DNA of 64,000 nucleotides from positions 4,588,001-4,652,000 of the forward strand of contig NZ_CP071238.1 in assembly GCF_017299535.1 (NCBI RefSeq). The letters are read 5' to 3'. Each line of letters begins with the position of its first letter. Positions within the stretch are counted from its first letter, which is position 1. This DNA comes from Serratia marcescens subsp. marcescens ATCC 13880 (GTDB lineage Bacteria > Pseudomonadota > Gammaproteobacteria > Enterobacterales > Enterobacteriaceae). A model generated the notes under the pieces. The model saw only the letters and a program-made list of their open reading frames with translations. It did no database searches and was not told the origin of the DNA. The translations under genes and the position numbers were made by a program. Shown in pieces: positions 38,831-48,361 of this stretch.

Positions 38831-39376
38831 GTGACTATCAGCGGCGATGCGATACGCGATGAACTCGGCCACTATCTCTCCCGCCTGTGGCGCTATGCGC
38901 TGGTGCTTTCGCACCGGCGGGATATCGCCGACGATCTGGTGCAGGCGACCTGCGTGCGTGCGCTGGAGCGCGCCGCGCAATTCACCCCCGGTTCTCACCT
39001 GGATCGCTGGTTGTTTTCCATCCTGCACTCCATCTGGCTCAATGAAGTTCGCGCCCAGCATCTTCGCCAGGGGCAAGGCTGCATGGCGGCGGAAGAGCTT
39101 GGCGATGCGGACAACGGTGAACAGCCAGTCTGGCTCAATGAAGTGATGCGGCGCGTAAGCCGGCTGCCAGCGGCCCAGCGCAACGCGCTGTTTTTGGTGT
39201 ATGTCGAAGGGCTGTCCTACCGGGAAGCGGCGAAAGTGCTGGCGGTGCCAATCGGCACCGTCATGAGCCGCCTTGCGGCCGCACGTCAGGCCTTGGCCGA
39301 TGACCGCCAGTTGCCAAACGACGATTCGCACCATAAGAAGACCCCTCCTCCCCCCTTGCCCCGCACTCGCCGATAA
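38831..39376 (+). CDS. ECF-type sigma-70 family RNA polymerase sigma factor
   Basis: A 181-residue sigma factor with region 2 (RLWRYALVLSHRRDIADDLV, then QATCVRALERAAQF) and region 4 (RVSRLPAAQRNALFLVYVEG, then LSYREAAKVLAVPIGTVMSR). No region 1 or 3 is present, as expected for the extracytoplasmic-function class. The tail HHKKTPPPPLPRTRR is basic and proline-rich. The GTG start at 38831 directly abuts GGAG, leaving no normal spacing; the true initiation codon is uncertain. No anti-sigma gene is visible next to it; the upstream exported TPR protein is the only partner. Targets are unknown. Confidence 0.85.
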   Translation: MTISGDAIRDELGHYLSRLWRYALVLSHRRDIADDLVQATCVRALERAAQFTPGSHLDRWLFSILHSIWLNEVRAQHLRQGQGCMAAEELGDADNGEQPVWLNEVMRRVSRLPAAQRNALFLVYVEGLSYREAAKVLAVPIGTVMSRLAAARQALADDRQLPNDDSHHKKTPPPPLPRTRR

Positions 39377-39406
39377 ACCGCTGGCCGCCGATTCGTATTC
39401 AGCGCC

Positions 39407-39979
39407 CTATTCCAACGCGCGGATAACCCGGCACGGCTGCCCCAGCGCCAACACATTGGCCGGAATGTCGCCGGTGACGATGCTGCCCGCGCCGATAGTC
39501 GTGCCATCGCCGATGGTCACTCCCGGCAGGATCACCACGTTGCCGCCGATCCACACGTTGCTGCCGATGGACACCGGCTGCGCCGAGGTGCGGAAAGGAA
39601 AAGCCGGATCGCCGGTAAAGCGTTCACCGGCCTTCAGCGGATGACTCGGCGTGTAGATTTGCACGTTGGGGCCGATCAGCGTGTTGTCGCCGATGGTGAT
39701 GGTGTTGCAATCGAGGAACACCGCATTGACGTTGATAAAACAGTTTTTGCCGATGCGGACATGCTGCCCGTAGTCGCACCAGAATGGCGTTTCGATCCAG
39801 CTCGCCTCACCCCAGCTGCCGAACAGCTCGCCGAGCAGGCGATTTTTCTCGTCCGCCTGATGCGAATCCAGCGCCTCCAGGCTTTTGGTCAACGCCCTGG
39901 CTCGATGGTACAGGGCGATCAGTTCTTCATCGCGGCTGTTGTACTCCAGGCCGCTTAACAGCTTCTCTCTTTCCGTCAT
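39407..39979 (-). CDS. Maltose/galactoside-type sugar O-acetyltransferase
   Basis: A 190-residue left-handed beta-helix acetyltransferase of the Maa/LacA/NodL family. It shows the N-terminal MAC domain (MTEREKLLSGLEYNSRDEEL), PFWCDYGQHVRIGKNCFINV, the catalytic histidine in IYTPSHPLKAGER, and hexapeptide repeats such as VWIGGNVVILPGVTIGDGTT. The start at 39979 follows the family N-terminus. It is convergent with the sigma-factor gene and lies in the block inserted between dusA and zur. The acceptor sugar is not known. Confidence 0.85.
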   Translation of the reverse strand: MTEREKLLSGLEYNSRDEELIALYHRARALTKSLEALDSHQADEKNRLLGELFGSWGEASWIETPFWCDYGQHVRIGKNCFINVNAVFLDCNTITIGDNTLIGPNVQIYTPSHPLKAGERFTGDPAFPFRTSAQPVSIGSNVWIGGNVVILPGVTIGDGTTIGAGSIVTGDIPANVLALGQPCRVIRALE

Positions 39980-40224
39980 CACACAAGGCTCCTGCTTATC
40001 ACGCGGATGAAGCGCGTTATACCGCTCTCGCCCGCTGCTCTCCAGCGCTAAAATCGGCAACGTTGATTTGCCGTCCGGCGGAGGGGAAAAGTTGTGATGC
40101 ATCTCTCTTTTAGCGCGCTCAGCGCGCCTTTCTCTGCGCTATCCTCAGGGGAAAAGGGGGCAACTCTCGGCGATTCGCCGTAATCATGGTAAAATCGGCT
40201 TTTTTACGTACCGGGATATTTGCG

Positions 40225-40737
40225 ATGAACTCAACCACCCAGGAAAAGCTGCTGGCGCAGGCGGAACGCCTCTGCCAGCAACGCAATGTGCGATTGACGC
40301 CGCAACGGCTGGAAGTGCTGCGTCTGATGACTCAGCAACCCGGTGCAATCAGCGCTTACGACCTGCTCGATCTGCTGCGCGTCGCCGAACCGCAGGCCAA
40401 GCCGCCGACGGTCTACCGCGCGCTGGATTTTCTGCTGGAGCAAGGGTTTATCCATAGGGTGGAGTCCGCCAACAGCTACGTGCTGTGCCACCACTTCGAA
40501 CAGCCGATGCATACGTCCGCGCTGTTTATCTGCGACCGCTGCGGCCAGGTGACCGAACGCACCACCGAAGGCGTAGAGGAAACGCTGCAGAAGCTGGCTC
40601 AGGAGGCCGGATTTGCGCTGCGGCACAGCGTAGTGGAAGCGCACGGTCTGTGCGCCGGCTGCGTGGAAGTTGAAGCTTGCGACAGCAAGCATGACTGCGC
40701 CGAACACGATCACAGCATCGCTATCAAGAAGAAGTAA
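40225..40737 (+). CDS. zur: Zinc uptake regulator Zur
   Basis: Fur-family zinc-responsive repressor of zinc uptake genes. The 170-residue product has the winged-helix DNA-binding domain (NVRLTPQRLEVLRLMTQQPG, then KPPTVYRALDFLLEQGFIHR), the regulatory-site HHFEQPMH region, and paired cysteines CDRCG and CAGC for structural zinc, ending with a histidine-rich tail. The start at 40225 matches E. coli Zur; an upstream in-frame codon adds non-conserved residues. The hairpin CAGGTAC / GTACCTG at about 40746-40764 follows. Confidence 0.94.
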   Translation: MNSTTQEKLLAQAERLCQQRNVRLTPQRLEVLRLMTQQPGAISAYDLLDLLRVAEPQAKPPTVYRALDFLLEQGFIHRVESANSYVLCHHFEQPMHTSALFICDRCGQVTERTTEGVEETLQKLAQEAGFALRHSVVEAHGLCAGCVEVEACDSKHDCAEHDHSIAIKKK

Positions 40738-40838
40738 GACAAAATCAGGTACCTCCCTGTACCTGCGGCCGGAGCGCCAGAGGATGGAGCGACGCCGGCC
40801 TGCGCTGTGCAAGCCGCCTTCAATGGCGGCCCTGCAGA

Positions 40839-41048
40839 TTACCAGCGGTGTTTGGTGTGATCTTCCCAGGCTTTCACCTCTTTTTCGGCCGCCTCTTTCT
40901 GGTAACCGTAGCGCTCCTGGATTTTGCCGACCAGCTGTTCGCGTTTCCCTTCGATGACCGTCAGATCGTCATCGGTCAGCTTGCCCCATTTCTCTTTCAC
41001 TTTGCCTTTCAGCTGCTTCCAGTTACCGTCGGCTTGATCTTTATTCAT
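40839..41048 (-). CDS. yjbJ: CsbD-family stress protein YjbJ
   Basis: A 69-residue hydrophilic, largely helical protein of the CsbD family; E. coli YjbJ is abundant in stationary phase and stress. The family core is NWKQLKGKVKEKWGKLTDDD followed by EGKREQLVGKIQERYGYQKE. It ends KAWEDHTKHRW. Its molecular function is unknown. It lies between zur and dinF as in E. coli. Confidence 0.92.
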   Translation of the reverse strand: MNKDQADGNWKQLKGKVKEKWGKLTDDDLTVIEGKREQLVGKIQERYGYQKEAAEKEVKAWEDHTKHRW

Positions 41049-41362
41049 AGTCTCTCCGTTAACCTGTGGTGAATCAGTGATCCCTGTCGCCGGCCGGGGT
41101 TAACCAGAAACTTTTCTGGCTGATGCTCCCTTCACCTTAAGAAGCAACGCTCCCCTTCATTTACCAGCCACATGATTCATTCTAGTTAAACATGGAAATA
41201 AAAAAGCCAATTTGCAGAATAAAAAACCATTAAAAAACACAATAAAAACAAAAAACGCCAACAAACAACGAGCTAACGCGAACGGATCTGGACTGAAAAC
41301 ATGTAAGCAAACATGAATAAAACATAAGATAAATTAATAAATAACCCAACAAAGCGTTCGAC
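41049..41362. other. Gene-free interval between yjbJ and dinF
   Basis: The half near yjbJ holds its ribosome binding site (GGAGAG) and presumably its promoter. The stretch 41190-41350 is strongly A-rich on the plus strand (many AAAAA runs) and has no open frame or clear hairpin. It could be a dinF 3' region rich in U on the minus strand, or curved DNA. Confidence 0.45.
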
Positions 41363-42700
41363 CTAGCGTGCAGCAAACCAGCTGCCGCGCACCTGATGAC
41401 GGTGCCAAATCCAGCCCAACGCCAGGCCGCGCAGCGCCAGAAACACCGCCAGCGCCAGCCAGAGCCCGTGGTTGCCTAGCAGCGGCACGCTGAACAGCGC
41501 CAGACCGTATCCCGCAGCGGCCACCGCCATGCTGTTACGCATCTCGGCGCCGCGCGTGGCGCCGATAAACATGCCGTCCAGCAAATAGCACCATACCCCG
41601 ACCAGCGGCAGAATGACCTGCCAGGGTAAATAATGGGCGGCCAACGCACGCAGTTCCGGCAAAGAGGTCAATGCCGCCACGATCTGCTGGCCGGTAACGG
41701 CATACGCCAGGCCGAAGGCCAACGCGACCAGCCCTGCCTGCCTGCAGGCCGCGTGCCACACCTTGCGCAGTTGGCTGTCGTCCCGGGCGCCGTAGGCGTG
41801 GCCCGAATGAGCCTCCACCGCATAAGCAAAACCGTCGAGCGCATAGGCGGTGAACGTCAGCAGATTCATCAATACCGCATTGACCGCCACCACCTCGCTT
41901 CCCAGGCGAGCGCCGAAAATGGTCAACGACGCAAAGCACAGTTGCAGCAACAGTGAACGCAGCATGATGTCGCGGTTGAGCGCCAGCAGGCGACGCAGAT
42001 CGCCACGCCAGGCCTGGCGCAGCATCTGCAGGGTAATACCGCGCAGGCGCATCACCCGCCACGCCAACCACAGCCCGAGCAGCAGCGTAGCGTATTCGGC
42101 GATGGCGGTTGCCGCCGCCGCCCCCCGCACGTTCCAGCCCAGGCCCATCACCAGCCAGATATCCAGCACGATGTTCAGCAGGTTGCCGACGATCAGCAGG
42201 ATCACCGGCGCCCGCACGTACTGCACGCCGAGCAGCCAGCCCAGCAGCACCAGATTGGCCAGCGCCGCCGGGGCGCTTAACCAGCGGATCTCAAGAAAAC
42301 GCCGCGCCTGTTCCAGCACCTCGCCATCGCCACCGACGATCCGCAGCGCCAGTTCGATCAGCGGATAACGCAGCAGGACGATCGCCGCGCCGCCCAACAG
42401 CGCCAGCAGCAGCGGTTGCATAAAGGCGCGCGCCAGCGCTTGCGGGTTCTGTGCCCCCAGCGCTTGCGCCGCGAGGCCGGTGGTGCTCATGCGCAGGAAT
42501 AACAGCAGCATGAAGAGGAAGCTGGTCGCCACCGCGCCGATCGCCACGCCCCCCAGGTAGATCGGGCTGTCGAGGTGGCCGATCACCGCGGTGTCCACCA
42601 GCCCGAGCAGCGGCACGGTAATATTGGAGAAGATCATCGGCAGGGCGAGGCGCCACAGGGCTTTATCGGTGTCGCTGGTGAAGGCGGAAATCAGGCGCAT
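41363..42700 (-). CDS. dinF: MATE-family efflux protein DinF
   Basis: A 445-residue inner-membrane transporter of the MATE family with 12 hydrophobic segments, SOS-induced with lexA in E. coli and linked to protection against oxidative stress and bile salts. It begins RLISAFTSDTDKALWRLALP and includes VPLLGLVDTAVIGHLDSPIY, a MATE hallmark. The start at 42700 follows the family; the frame extends 16 codons more. The gap to lexA is about 100 bases and contains a T-tailed hairpin, so read-through from lexA is probably partial. Confidence 0.92.
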   Translation of the reverse strand: MRLISAFTSDTDKALWRLALPMIFSNITVPLLGLVDTAVIGHLDSPIYLGGVAIGAVATSFLFMLLLFLRMSTTGLAAQALGAQNPQALARAFMQPLLLALLGGAAIVLLRYPLIELALRIVGGDGEVLEQARRFLEIRWLSAPAALANLVLLGWLLGVQYVRAPVILLIVGNLLNIVLDIWLVMGLGWNVRGAAAATAIAEYATLLLGLWLAWRVMRLRGITLQMLRQAWRGDLRRLLALNRDIMLRSLLLQLCFASLTIFGARLGSEVVAVNAVLMNLLTFTAYALDGFAYAVEAHSGHAYGARDDSQLRKVWHAACRQAGLVALAFGLAYAVTGQQIVAALTSLPELRALAAHYLPWQVILPLVGVWCYLLDGMFIGATRGAEMRNSMAVAAAGYGLALFSVPLLGNHGLWLALAVFLALRGLALGWIWHRHQVRGSWFAAR

Positions 42701-42741
42701 GATGGGATGTTCCTGTGACTGAGTGACAAAGGGCGAGGTCA

Positions 42742-42770
42742 GAAACAAAAACGCCCCAAAACAGGGGCGA
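42742..42770 (-). terminator. Attenuating terminator between lexA and dinF
   Basis: Minus-strand CGCCCC TGTTTT GGGGCG followed by TTTTTG. It lies between two genes that are co-transcribed in E. coli and would reduce dinF expression. Confidence 0.75.
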
Positions 42771-42803
42771 TTGATACAGGGAGCGGCGGTGATGGGCCGG
42801 CGA

Positions 42804-43412
42804 TTAAATCCAGTCGCCGTTGCGGATCACGCCGACCGCCAGCCCTTCGATAGTGAAATTCTGCTGACGCAGATCGACCACTATCGGTTGGAATTCGTTG
42901 TTCTCCGGCAGCAGTTCAACCACATTGCCGTGCTTTTTCAAGCGCTTGACCGTCACTTCGTCTTCGATCCGCGCCACCACGACCTGGCCGTTGCGCACGT
43001 CTTGCGTTTTGTGCACCGCCAGCAGATCGCCGTCCAGAATGCCGATGTCGCGCATTGACATGCCGTTCACCCGCAGCAGGAAATCGGCGCTCGGTTTAAA
43101 CAGGGAAGGATCCACTTGGTAGTGCCCTTCGATGTGCTGCTGCGCCAGCAGCGGCTCGCCGGCGGCGACGCGGCCGATCAGCGGCAGCCCTTCTTCTTCT
43201 TCCATCAGCAGACGGATACCGCGCGAGGCACCGGAGACGATTTCGATCACGCCTTTGCGTGCCAGCGCCTTCAGGTGTTCTTCGGCGGCGTTAGGCGAAC
43301 GGAACCCCAGACGCATCGCGATCTCGGCACGCGTTGGCGGCATGCCCGTTTGCGAAATGTGCTCGCGAATCAGATCGTAGACCTCTTGCTGTCTGGTAGT
43401 TAGTGCTTTCAT
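42804..43412 (-). CDS. lexA: SOS repressor LexA
   Basis: Repressor and self-cleaving serine peptidase governing the SOS response. The 202 residues match E. coli. The winged helix-turn-helix spans about 1-70 ([20 protein letters not shown]). The cleavage site Ala84-Gly85 is in RVAAGEPL, the catalytic serine is 119 (NGMSM) and the lysine is 156 (DEVTVKRL). Two SOS boxes lie upstream at 43421-43436 and 43442-43457, giving autoregulation. The regulated neighbour dinF follows. Confidence 0.98.
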   Translation of the reverse strand: MKALTTRQQEVYDLIREHISQTGMPPTRAEIAMRLGFRSPNAAEEHLKALARKGVIEIVSGASRGIRLLMEEEEGLPLIGRVAAGEPLLAQQHIEGHYQVDPSLFKPSADFLLRVNGMSMRDIGILDGDLLAVHKTQDVRNGQVVVARIEDEVTVKRLKKHGNVVELLPENNEFQPIVVDLRQQNFTIEGLAVGVIRNGDWI

Positions 43413-43420
43413 TCCGCCCC

Positions 43421-43436
43421 CTGTTTGTTTATACAG
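43421..43436. promoter_or_regulatory. LexA box 1 upstream of lexA
   Basis: CTGTTTGTTTATACAG on the plus strand, with intact CTGT and ACAG arms, lies 8 bases from the lexA start codon. Confidence 0.88.
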
Positions 43437-43441
43437 TCTTG

Positions 43442-43457
43442 CTGTGAGTATATACAG
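43442..43457. promoter_or_regulatory. LexA box 2 upstream of lexA
   Basis: CTGTGAGTATATACAG; its minus-strand form CTGTATATACTCACAG equals the E. coli lexA site as I recall it. It is separated from box 1 by five bases. Confidence 0.9.
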
Positions 43458-43514
43458 GTAAGCGCGGATTGGGAACCGAAGAATAAATAAAAATCAGTCA
43501 GTAGGCGCTTTTCG

Positions 43515-43883
43515 TCAGCCGAAATGCTGCCATAGGACCGTGCCCCAAACGAACAGCGCCAGCGCGATCGCCAGCGACACCGCCGCCGATCCCATGTCCT
43601 TGGCCCGCCCGGACAGCTCGTGATGTTCGCTGCCGATGCGATCCACCACCGCCTCGATCGCGCTGTTCAGGATCTCGACGATCATCACCAGCGCTACCGA
43701 TCCGATCAATAAAATGCGCGCTATCGCACCCACATCCAGCCAGACAGCCAGTATGATAGCCAGAAGGGTGACCACCAGTTCCTGGCGGAAAGCCGCTTCG
43801 TGCTGCCAGGCGGCGGATAGCCCTTTATAGGAATAGCCGGCGGCCTTGATGATGCGGGTCAGTCCGGTTGCTTGGTTTGCCAT
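43515..43883 (-). CDS. dgkA: Diacylglycerol kinase DgkA
   Basis: Small trimeric inner-membrane kinase that phosphorylates diacylglycerol released during membrane-derived oligosaccharide synthesis. The 122-residue product has an amphipathic N-terminal helix and three membrane segments. The family signature EILNSAIEAVVDRIG, with the catalytic glutamate and nucleotide-binding residues, is followed by HELSGRAKDMGSAAV. It is divergent from plsB and next to lexA, as in E. coli. Confidence 0.95.
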   Translation of the reverse strand: MANQATGLTRIIKAAGYSYKGLSAAWQHEAAFRQELVVTLLAIILAVWLDVGAIARILLIGSVALVMIVEILNSAIEAVVDRIGSEHHELSGRAKDMGSAAVSLAIALALFVWGTVLWQHFG

Positions 43884-44031
43884 GTTTTCGTGCCTTTCTC
43901 AGAGGTCGGTCATAATAAAAAGAGTCTAGAACAGTCCGCGCTGACGGCTCTCGGTTTTCGAACACCACAGATCTGCTACCCGGTTTCTGGTATGCTTGCG
44001 GCGCATTGCTAACAAGAGGCTTCACGTTGTT

Positions 44032-46497
44032 ATGTCAGGTTGGCGTAAAATTTATTATAAAATATTGAATTTACCACTTAAATTGTTGGTAAGAAGTAAG
44101 GTCATCCCTTCAGATCCGGTTACCGAGCTAGGGTTGGATCCCTCACGGCCGATTTTGTATGTTTTACCTTACAATTCCAAGGCGGATTTGCTGACGCTGC
44201 GCACCCAGTGCCTGGCGCAGGATCTGCCCGATCCGCTCAACTCGCTGGAGATCGACGGCACCGTGCTGCCGAGCTACGTGTTCATTCACGACGGCCCGCG
44301 CGTGTTCCGCTACTACACCCCGAAAGAAGAGTCGGTAAAGCTGTTCCACGACTATCTGGATCTGCATCGCAGCAACCCGGATCTCGACATTCAAATGCTG
44401 CCTGTTTCGGTCATGTTCGGCCGCTCGCCGGGCCGCGAAGGCCACGGCACGCCGCACCTGCGTCTGTTGAACGGCGTGCAGAAATTCTTCGCCGTGCTGT
44501 GGCTCGGCCGCGACAGCTTCGTACGCTTCTCCAACACCGTGTCGCTGCGCCGCATGGCTACCGAACACGGCACGGATAAAACCATCGCGCAGAAACTGGC
44601 GCGCGTGGCGCGCATGCACTTCTCGCGCCAGCGCCTGGCCGCGGTGGGCCCAAGCCTGCCGGCCCGTCAGGATCTGTTCAACAAGCTGTTGGCGTCCAAA
44701 GCGATCGAAAAAGCGGTCGAGGACGAAGCGCGCAGCAAGAAGATCTCGCACGAGAAGGCCCAGCAGAACGCCATCGCGTTGATGGAAGAGATCGCCGCCG
44801 ACTTCTCCTACGAAACCGTGCGTCTGTCCGATCGCGTGCTGAGCTGGACCTGGAACCGGTTGTATCAGGGCATCAACGTCACCAACGCCGAGCGCGTGCG
44901 CCAGCTGGCGCAGGACGGCCACGAGATCGTCTACGTGCCCTGCCACCGCAGCCACATGGACTATCTGCTGCTGTCCTACGTGCTGTATCACCAGGGCCTG
45001 GTGCCGCCGCACATCGCCGCGGGCATCAACCTCAACTTCTGGCCGGCCGGCCCGATCTTCCGTCGCCTGGGCGCGTTCTTCATCCGCCGCACCTTCAAGG
45101 GCAACAAGCTGTACTCGACGGTGTTCCGCGAATACCTCGGCGAGCTGTTCACCCGCGGTTACTCGGTGGAATACTTCGTGGAAGGCGGCCGTTCCCGCAC
45201 CGGGCGCCTGCTGGAGCCGAAGACCGGCACCCTGTCGATGACCATTCAGGCGATGCTGCGCGGCGGCACCCGTCCGATCACGCTGGTGCCGATTTACATC
45301 GGTTACGAGCACGTGATGGAAGTGGGTACCTACGCCAAAGAGCTGCGCGGCGCCACCAAGGAAAAAGAGAGCCTGCCGCAGATGCTGCGCGGCCTGCGCA
45401 AGCTGCGCAACCTGGGTCAGGGTTACGTCAACTTCGGCGAACCGCTGCCGTTGACAGCTTACCTCAACCAGAACGTGCCGCAGTGGCGCGAGTCGATCGA
45501 TCCGATCGAAGCTCAGCGTCCAAGCTGGCTGACGCCGACGGTCAACGATCTGGCCGGCCAGATCATGGTGCGCATCAACAATGCCGCCGCGGCCAACGCC
45601 ATGAACCTGTGTTCCACCGCGCTGCTGGCCTCGCGTCAGCGTTCGCTGACCCGCGAACAGCTGGTCGAACAGCTCGAGTGCTACCTGCAGCTGATGCGCA
45701 ACGCGCCTTACGCGCATGACGTCACCGTACCGACGCAAACGCCGGACGAGCTGCTGGATCACGCGCTGAACATGAACAAGTTCGAGGTGGAAAAGGACAA
45801 CATCGGCGACATCATCATTCTGCCGCGCGAACAGGCGGTGCTGATGACCTATTACCGCAACAACATCCACCACCTGCTGGTGTTGCCGTCGCTGATCGCC
45901 AGCATCGTGATGCATCACCGCCGGGTATCGCGCGCCGAGCTGCTGCGCCAGATCGGCATGATCTACCCGATGCTGAAAGCCGAGCTGTTCCTGCATAACG
46001 ACAAGGAACAGCTGCCGGAAGTGCTGCGGCCGATGATCGACGAGCTGATCCGTCAACAGCTGATCTGCGACAAAGGCGACGATCTGGTGCTCAACCCGGC
46101 GCGCATTCGCCCGCTGCAGCTGCTGGCCGCCGGGGTGCGCGAAACCCTGCAACGCTACGCCATCACCATGTCGATCCTCAGCGCCAACCCGAGCATCAAC
46201 CGCGGCGCGCTGGAAAAAGAGAGCCGCATCATGGCGCAGCGTCTGTCGGTGCTGCACGGCATCAACGCGCCGGAGTTCTTCGACAAGGCGGTGTTCTCCA
46301 CCCTGGTGGCGACGCTGCGTGAAGAAGGTTACATCAACGACAGCGGCGATGCGATCCGCGAGCACACCCTCGAGGTGTACAGCATGCTGAGCGATCTGAT
46401 CACGCCGGAAATCAAGCTGACCATCGAAAGCGTCAACATGCCGGAAGAGACTAACGCTCTGCCGCAAACCGATGCGGAAGAAGAGAAAGACGAGTGA
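44032..46497 (+). CDS. plsB: Glycerol-3-phosphate 1-O-acyltransferase PlsB
   Basis: Membrane-bound acyltransferase for the first step of phospholipid synthesis, using acyl-ACP or acyl-CoA. The 821 residues compare with about 807 in E. coli. The catalytic block HRSHMD begins at residue 305, followed by [16 protein letters not shown] and [13 protein letters not shown], the substrate-binding blocks of the family. The ATG at 44032 gives the family N-terminus MSGWRKIYY; an in-frame codon 36 bases upstream is unlikely. A terminator follows at 46519-46547, shared with convergent ubiA. Confidence 0.96.
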   Translation: MSGWRKIYYKILNLPLKLLVRSKVIPSDPVTELGLDPSRPILYVLPYNSKADLLTLRTQCLAQDLPDPLNSLEIDGTVLPSYVFIHDGPRVFRYYTPKEESVKLFHDYLDLHRSNPDLDIQMLPVSVMFGRSPGREGHGTPHLRLLNGVQKFFAVLWLGRDSFVRFSNTVSLRRMATEHGTDKTIAQKLARVARMHFSRQRLAAVGPSLPARQDLFNKLLASKAIEKAVEDEARSKKISHEKAQQNAIALMEEIAADFSYETVRLSDRVLSWTWNRLYQGINVTNAERVRQLAQDGHEIVYVPCHRSHMDYLLLSYVLYHQGLVPPHIAAGINLNFWPAGPIFRRLGAFFIRRTFKGNKLYSTVFREYLGELFTRGYSVEYFVEGGRSRTGRLLEPKTGTLSMTIQAMLRGGTRPITLVPIYIGYEHVMEVGTYAKELRGATKEKESLPQMLRGLRKLRNLGQGYVNFGEPLPLTAYLNQNVPQWRESIDPIEAQRPSWLTPTVNDLAGQIMVRINNAAAANAMNLCSTALLASRQRSLTREQLVEQLECYLQLMRNAPYAHDVTVPTQTPDELLDHALNMNKFEVEKDNIGDIIILPREQAVLMTYYRNNIHHLLVLPSLIASIVMHHRRVSRAELLRQIGMIYPMLKAELFLHNDKEQLPEVLRPMIDELIRQQLICDKGDDLVLNPARIRPLQLLAAGVRETLQRYAITMSILSANPSINRGALEKESRIMAQRLSVLHGINAPEFFDKAVFSTLVATLREEGYINDSGDAIREHTLEVYSMLSDLITPEIKLTIESVNMPEETNALPQTDAEEEKDE

Positions 46498-46518
46498 TTT
46501 CGCCCGGCGCGAAAACAC

Positions 46519-46547
46519 AAAAGGCACCCCTTGGGGTGCCTTTTTTC
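46519..46547. terminator. Terminator between plsB and ubiA
   Basis: AAAAGGCACCCC TT GGGGTGCCTTTTTT, T-tailed on the plus strand and A-preceded for use on the minus strand. Confidence 0.88.
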
Positions 46548-46563
46548 TTGCTGCAGGAAACCG

Positions 46564-47436
46564 TTACGCCGGCAGATAGCTCAGCGCGATGCCGATAAAC
46601 ACCACCAGCCCGACATAGTTGTTCTGCAGGAAGGCCTTGAAGCAGGCTTCGCGCTCGCGCCCGGCGATCTGCTTCTGCTGGTGAATGAACAGCGCGCCCG
46701 CCAGCAACAGCGACCAGTAAAACGCGCCGCCGAGCTGCGCCAGATAACCAACCCACGCCAGCAGCAACAACGTCGCGAACTGCAACAGCCCGACGATCAG
46801 CTTGTCATAACGCCCGAACAGGATGGCGGTGGACTTGATGCCGACTTTCAGATCATCGTCGCGATCGACCATCGCATACAGCGTGTCATAGGCTACCGTC
46901 CAGCAGATGTTCGCCAGCAGCAGCAGCCAGCAGCTGAGCGGCAACGATTCGCTGACCGCCGCATAGCCCATCGGAATGCCCCAGCCGAACGCGGCGCCCA
47001 GCACGAACTGCGGCAGGTTGGTCACCCGCTTCATAAACGGATACACCCAGGCCAGCGCCAGCGCCGCCAGCGACAGCCAGATGGTCATCGCATTCAGCGT
47101 CAACACCAGACAGAACGAAATCAGCACCAGCACCACGAACAGCACTTTGGCCTCTTTCGCGCTCACCCGGCCGCTCGGCATCGGCCGCCCGGCGGTGCGC
47201 TTTACGTAGCCGTCCACCGCGCGATCGGCGTAGTCATTCACCACGCAGCCGGCGGCGCGCATCAGGAACACGCCGAGCACGAACACCACCAGAATCGACA
47301 GCGGCGGCACGCCTTTCCCGGCCAGCCACAGCGCCCACAGCGTCGGCCACAACAGCAACAGCGTGCCGATCGGTTTATCAATGCGCATCAAATGGCTGTA
47401 AGCCCGCCATTTACTTTGAGTCACGCTTCCCTCCAA
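46564..47436 (-). CDS. ubiA: 4-hydroxybenzoate octaprenyltransferase UbiA
   Basis: Integral membrane prenyltransferase that attaches the octaprenyl tail to 4-hydroxybenzoate in ubiquinone synthesis. It has about nine membrane segments and both Mg-diphosphate motifs: NDYADRAVD and [13 protein letters not shown]. With the TTG at 47436 the product is 290 residues, the E. coli length (LEGSVTQ aligning with MEWSLTQ). A GTG at 47424, four bases after GGAGGG, is an equally serious start and would give 286. It follows ubiC in a ubiCA operon. The long in-frame upstream extension runs antisense-like through ubiC and is rejected. Confidence 0.92.
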   Translation of the reverse strand: MEGSVTQSKWRAYSHLMRIDKPIGTLLLLWPTLWALWLAGKGVPPLSILVVFVLGVFLMRAAGCVVNDYADRAVDGYVKRTAGRPMPSGRVSAKEAKVLFVVLVLISFCLVLTLNAMTIWLSLAALALAWVYPFMKRVTNLPQFVLGAAFGWGIPMGYAAVSESLPLSCWLLLLANICWTVAYDTLYAMVDRDDDLKVGIKSTAILFGRYDKLIVGLLQFATLLLLAWVGYLAQLGGAFYWSLLLAGALFIHQQKQIAGREREACFKAFLQNNYVGLVVFIGIALSYLPA

Positions 47437-47453
47437 CGTCTTGTTCTCCTCTC

Positions 47454-47969
47454 TTATGCAGGAACCGCTGAATACAGCGGTGAAGCCGGTAAAAACAGTT
47501 CGGTCAGCAGCAGCGGCTTGCCCGCCAGCCGCAGCCGTGAACGACGCGCCCACAGCGCGTCCTGTCGGCCGATATGGATATAGTCGCGGGTCAGATCGCC
47601 GCTGCTGAACAAATAGCGCCCCAGCGGCAGCGTGCCCAGATCCACCAGCGCCTGGTCGGGGCCGGTCAGCGTATGTTCCGGGATCACCGTGCGCCCCAGC
47701 AGCCAGGGCTGGCCGTCGCCCAGCAGCACCACTTCGCGCAGCCAGTAGCGCGGGCTGTCGGGCAGGTGGTTCGCCTCGTCGCCCAGCGCCTCGCGCGTGA
47801 CGAAGCATTCGCGCTGCGGTTCAACGCGCACCTGGGTGCAATGGCGTTCAAATCGGCGGGTCATGGAGCCTAACTCCATCAGCCAGTCGCTGACGGCGGC
47901 GGGCGCCGGAGGATCCTGTTCGGATAACCACTCCAGCGGCGGCAGGATGGAATCCCTGATGCCAGACAT
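47454..47969 (-). CDS. ubiC: Chorismate pyruvate-lyase UbiC
   Basis: Cytosolic enzyme that splits chorismate into 4-hydroxybenzoate and pyruvate, the first committed step of ubiquinone synthesis. The 171 residues are close to the 165 of E. coli. Recognisable blocks are [20 protein letters not shown] near the N-terminus, [20 protein letters not shown], and the [10 protein letters not shown] and LPLGRYLFS motifs, with the active-site glutamate in the last region by family precedent. It is the first gene of ubiCA, 17 bases from the ubiA start. Confidence 0.93.
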   Translation of the reverse strand: MSGIRDSILPPLEWLSEQDPPAPAAVSDWLMELGSMTRRFERHCTQVRVEPQRECFVTREALGDEANHLPDSPRYWLREVVLLGDGQPWLLGRTVIPEHTLTGPDQALVDLGTLPLGRYLFSSGDLTRDYIHIGRQDALWARRSRLRLAGKPLLLTELFLPASPLYSAVPA

Positions 47970-48361
47970 TGCTTTACTCCTCGCCTGAACCGCAGCCGGT
48001 ACGGCGCGCCAGACGATACAAACTGTTAACAGGCCCCCATTGTAGCGCAGAAATGCGAAAGCGGCAGGCTGATTCGTGGCGAAAACGGCAGGTCTGTCGA
48101 CCGGAAAAACCGGGGTTCTGTCATCTTTTTGCCATCCGCATTCTCTATCTTCGTTTCCCGGCGCGCTGACGATTCTGTGATCGCCCGCAAAGTTTCAGCT
48201 TCCTCGCGTTGTGTTATCTACGCGCGTAGATACCCTGATACGGCAGCGTTGAATCGCCATGCGTCCGACATGATTTGTCGGCACACCTTTGTTGCCGGCA
48301 CCAGGGAAACCATCTTTAACCGCGCCCCTCCAGGCGCAGAACAAAAGAGGATAGCACTGCC
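47970..48361. other. Divergent regulatory interval between ubiC and the MHS transporter gene
   Basis: No gene. Notable sites are CTGTTAACAG (48023-48032, palindromic), an 18-base perfect palindrome at 48215-48232, and an inverted repeat CCGACA / TGTCGG (48265-48281). Promoters for both directions must lie here; TTGAAT at about 48249 is a possible -35 for the transporter side. Confidence 0.55.
48215..48232. promoter_or_regulatory. Perfect 18-base palindrome, candidate LacI-family operator
   Basis: TATCTACGCGCGTAGATA is fully self-complementary. It has a central CpG, as operators of LacI-type repressors usually do. It lies 130 bases before the first gene of an operon that encodes a LacI-type regulator. 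Confidence 0.5.

Noticed and set aside
44164..46527. 787-codon open frame on the minus strand opposite plsB
   Set aside because: High-GC codon use leaves the antisense frame open; its product is a histidine/glutamine/arginine-rich mixture without family motifs, and PlsB on the other strand is unmistakable.
47437..47808. Upstream extension of the ubiA frame through ubiC
   Set aside because: The extension is alanine/arginine-rich and non-conserved, and it lies across ubiC, which is coded in another frame of the same strand.
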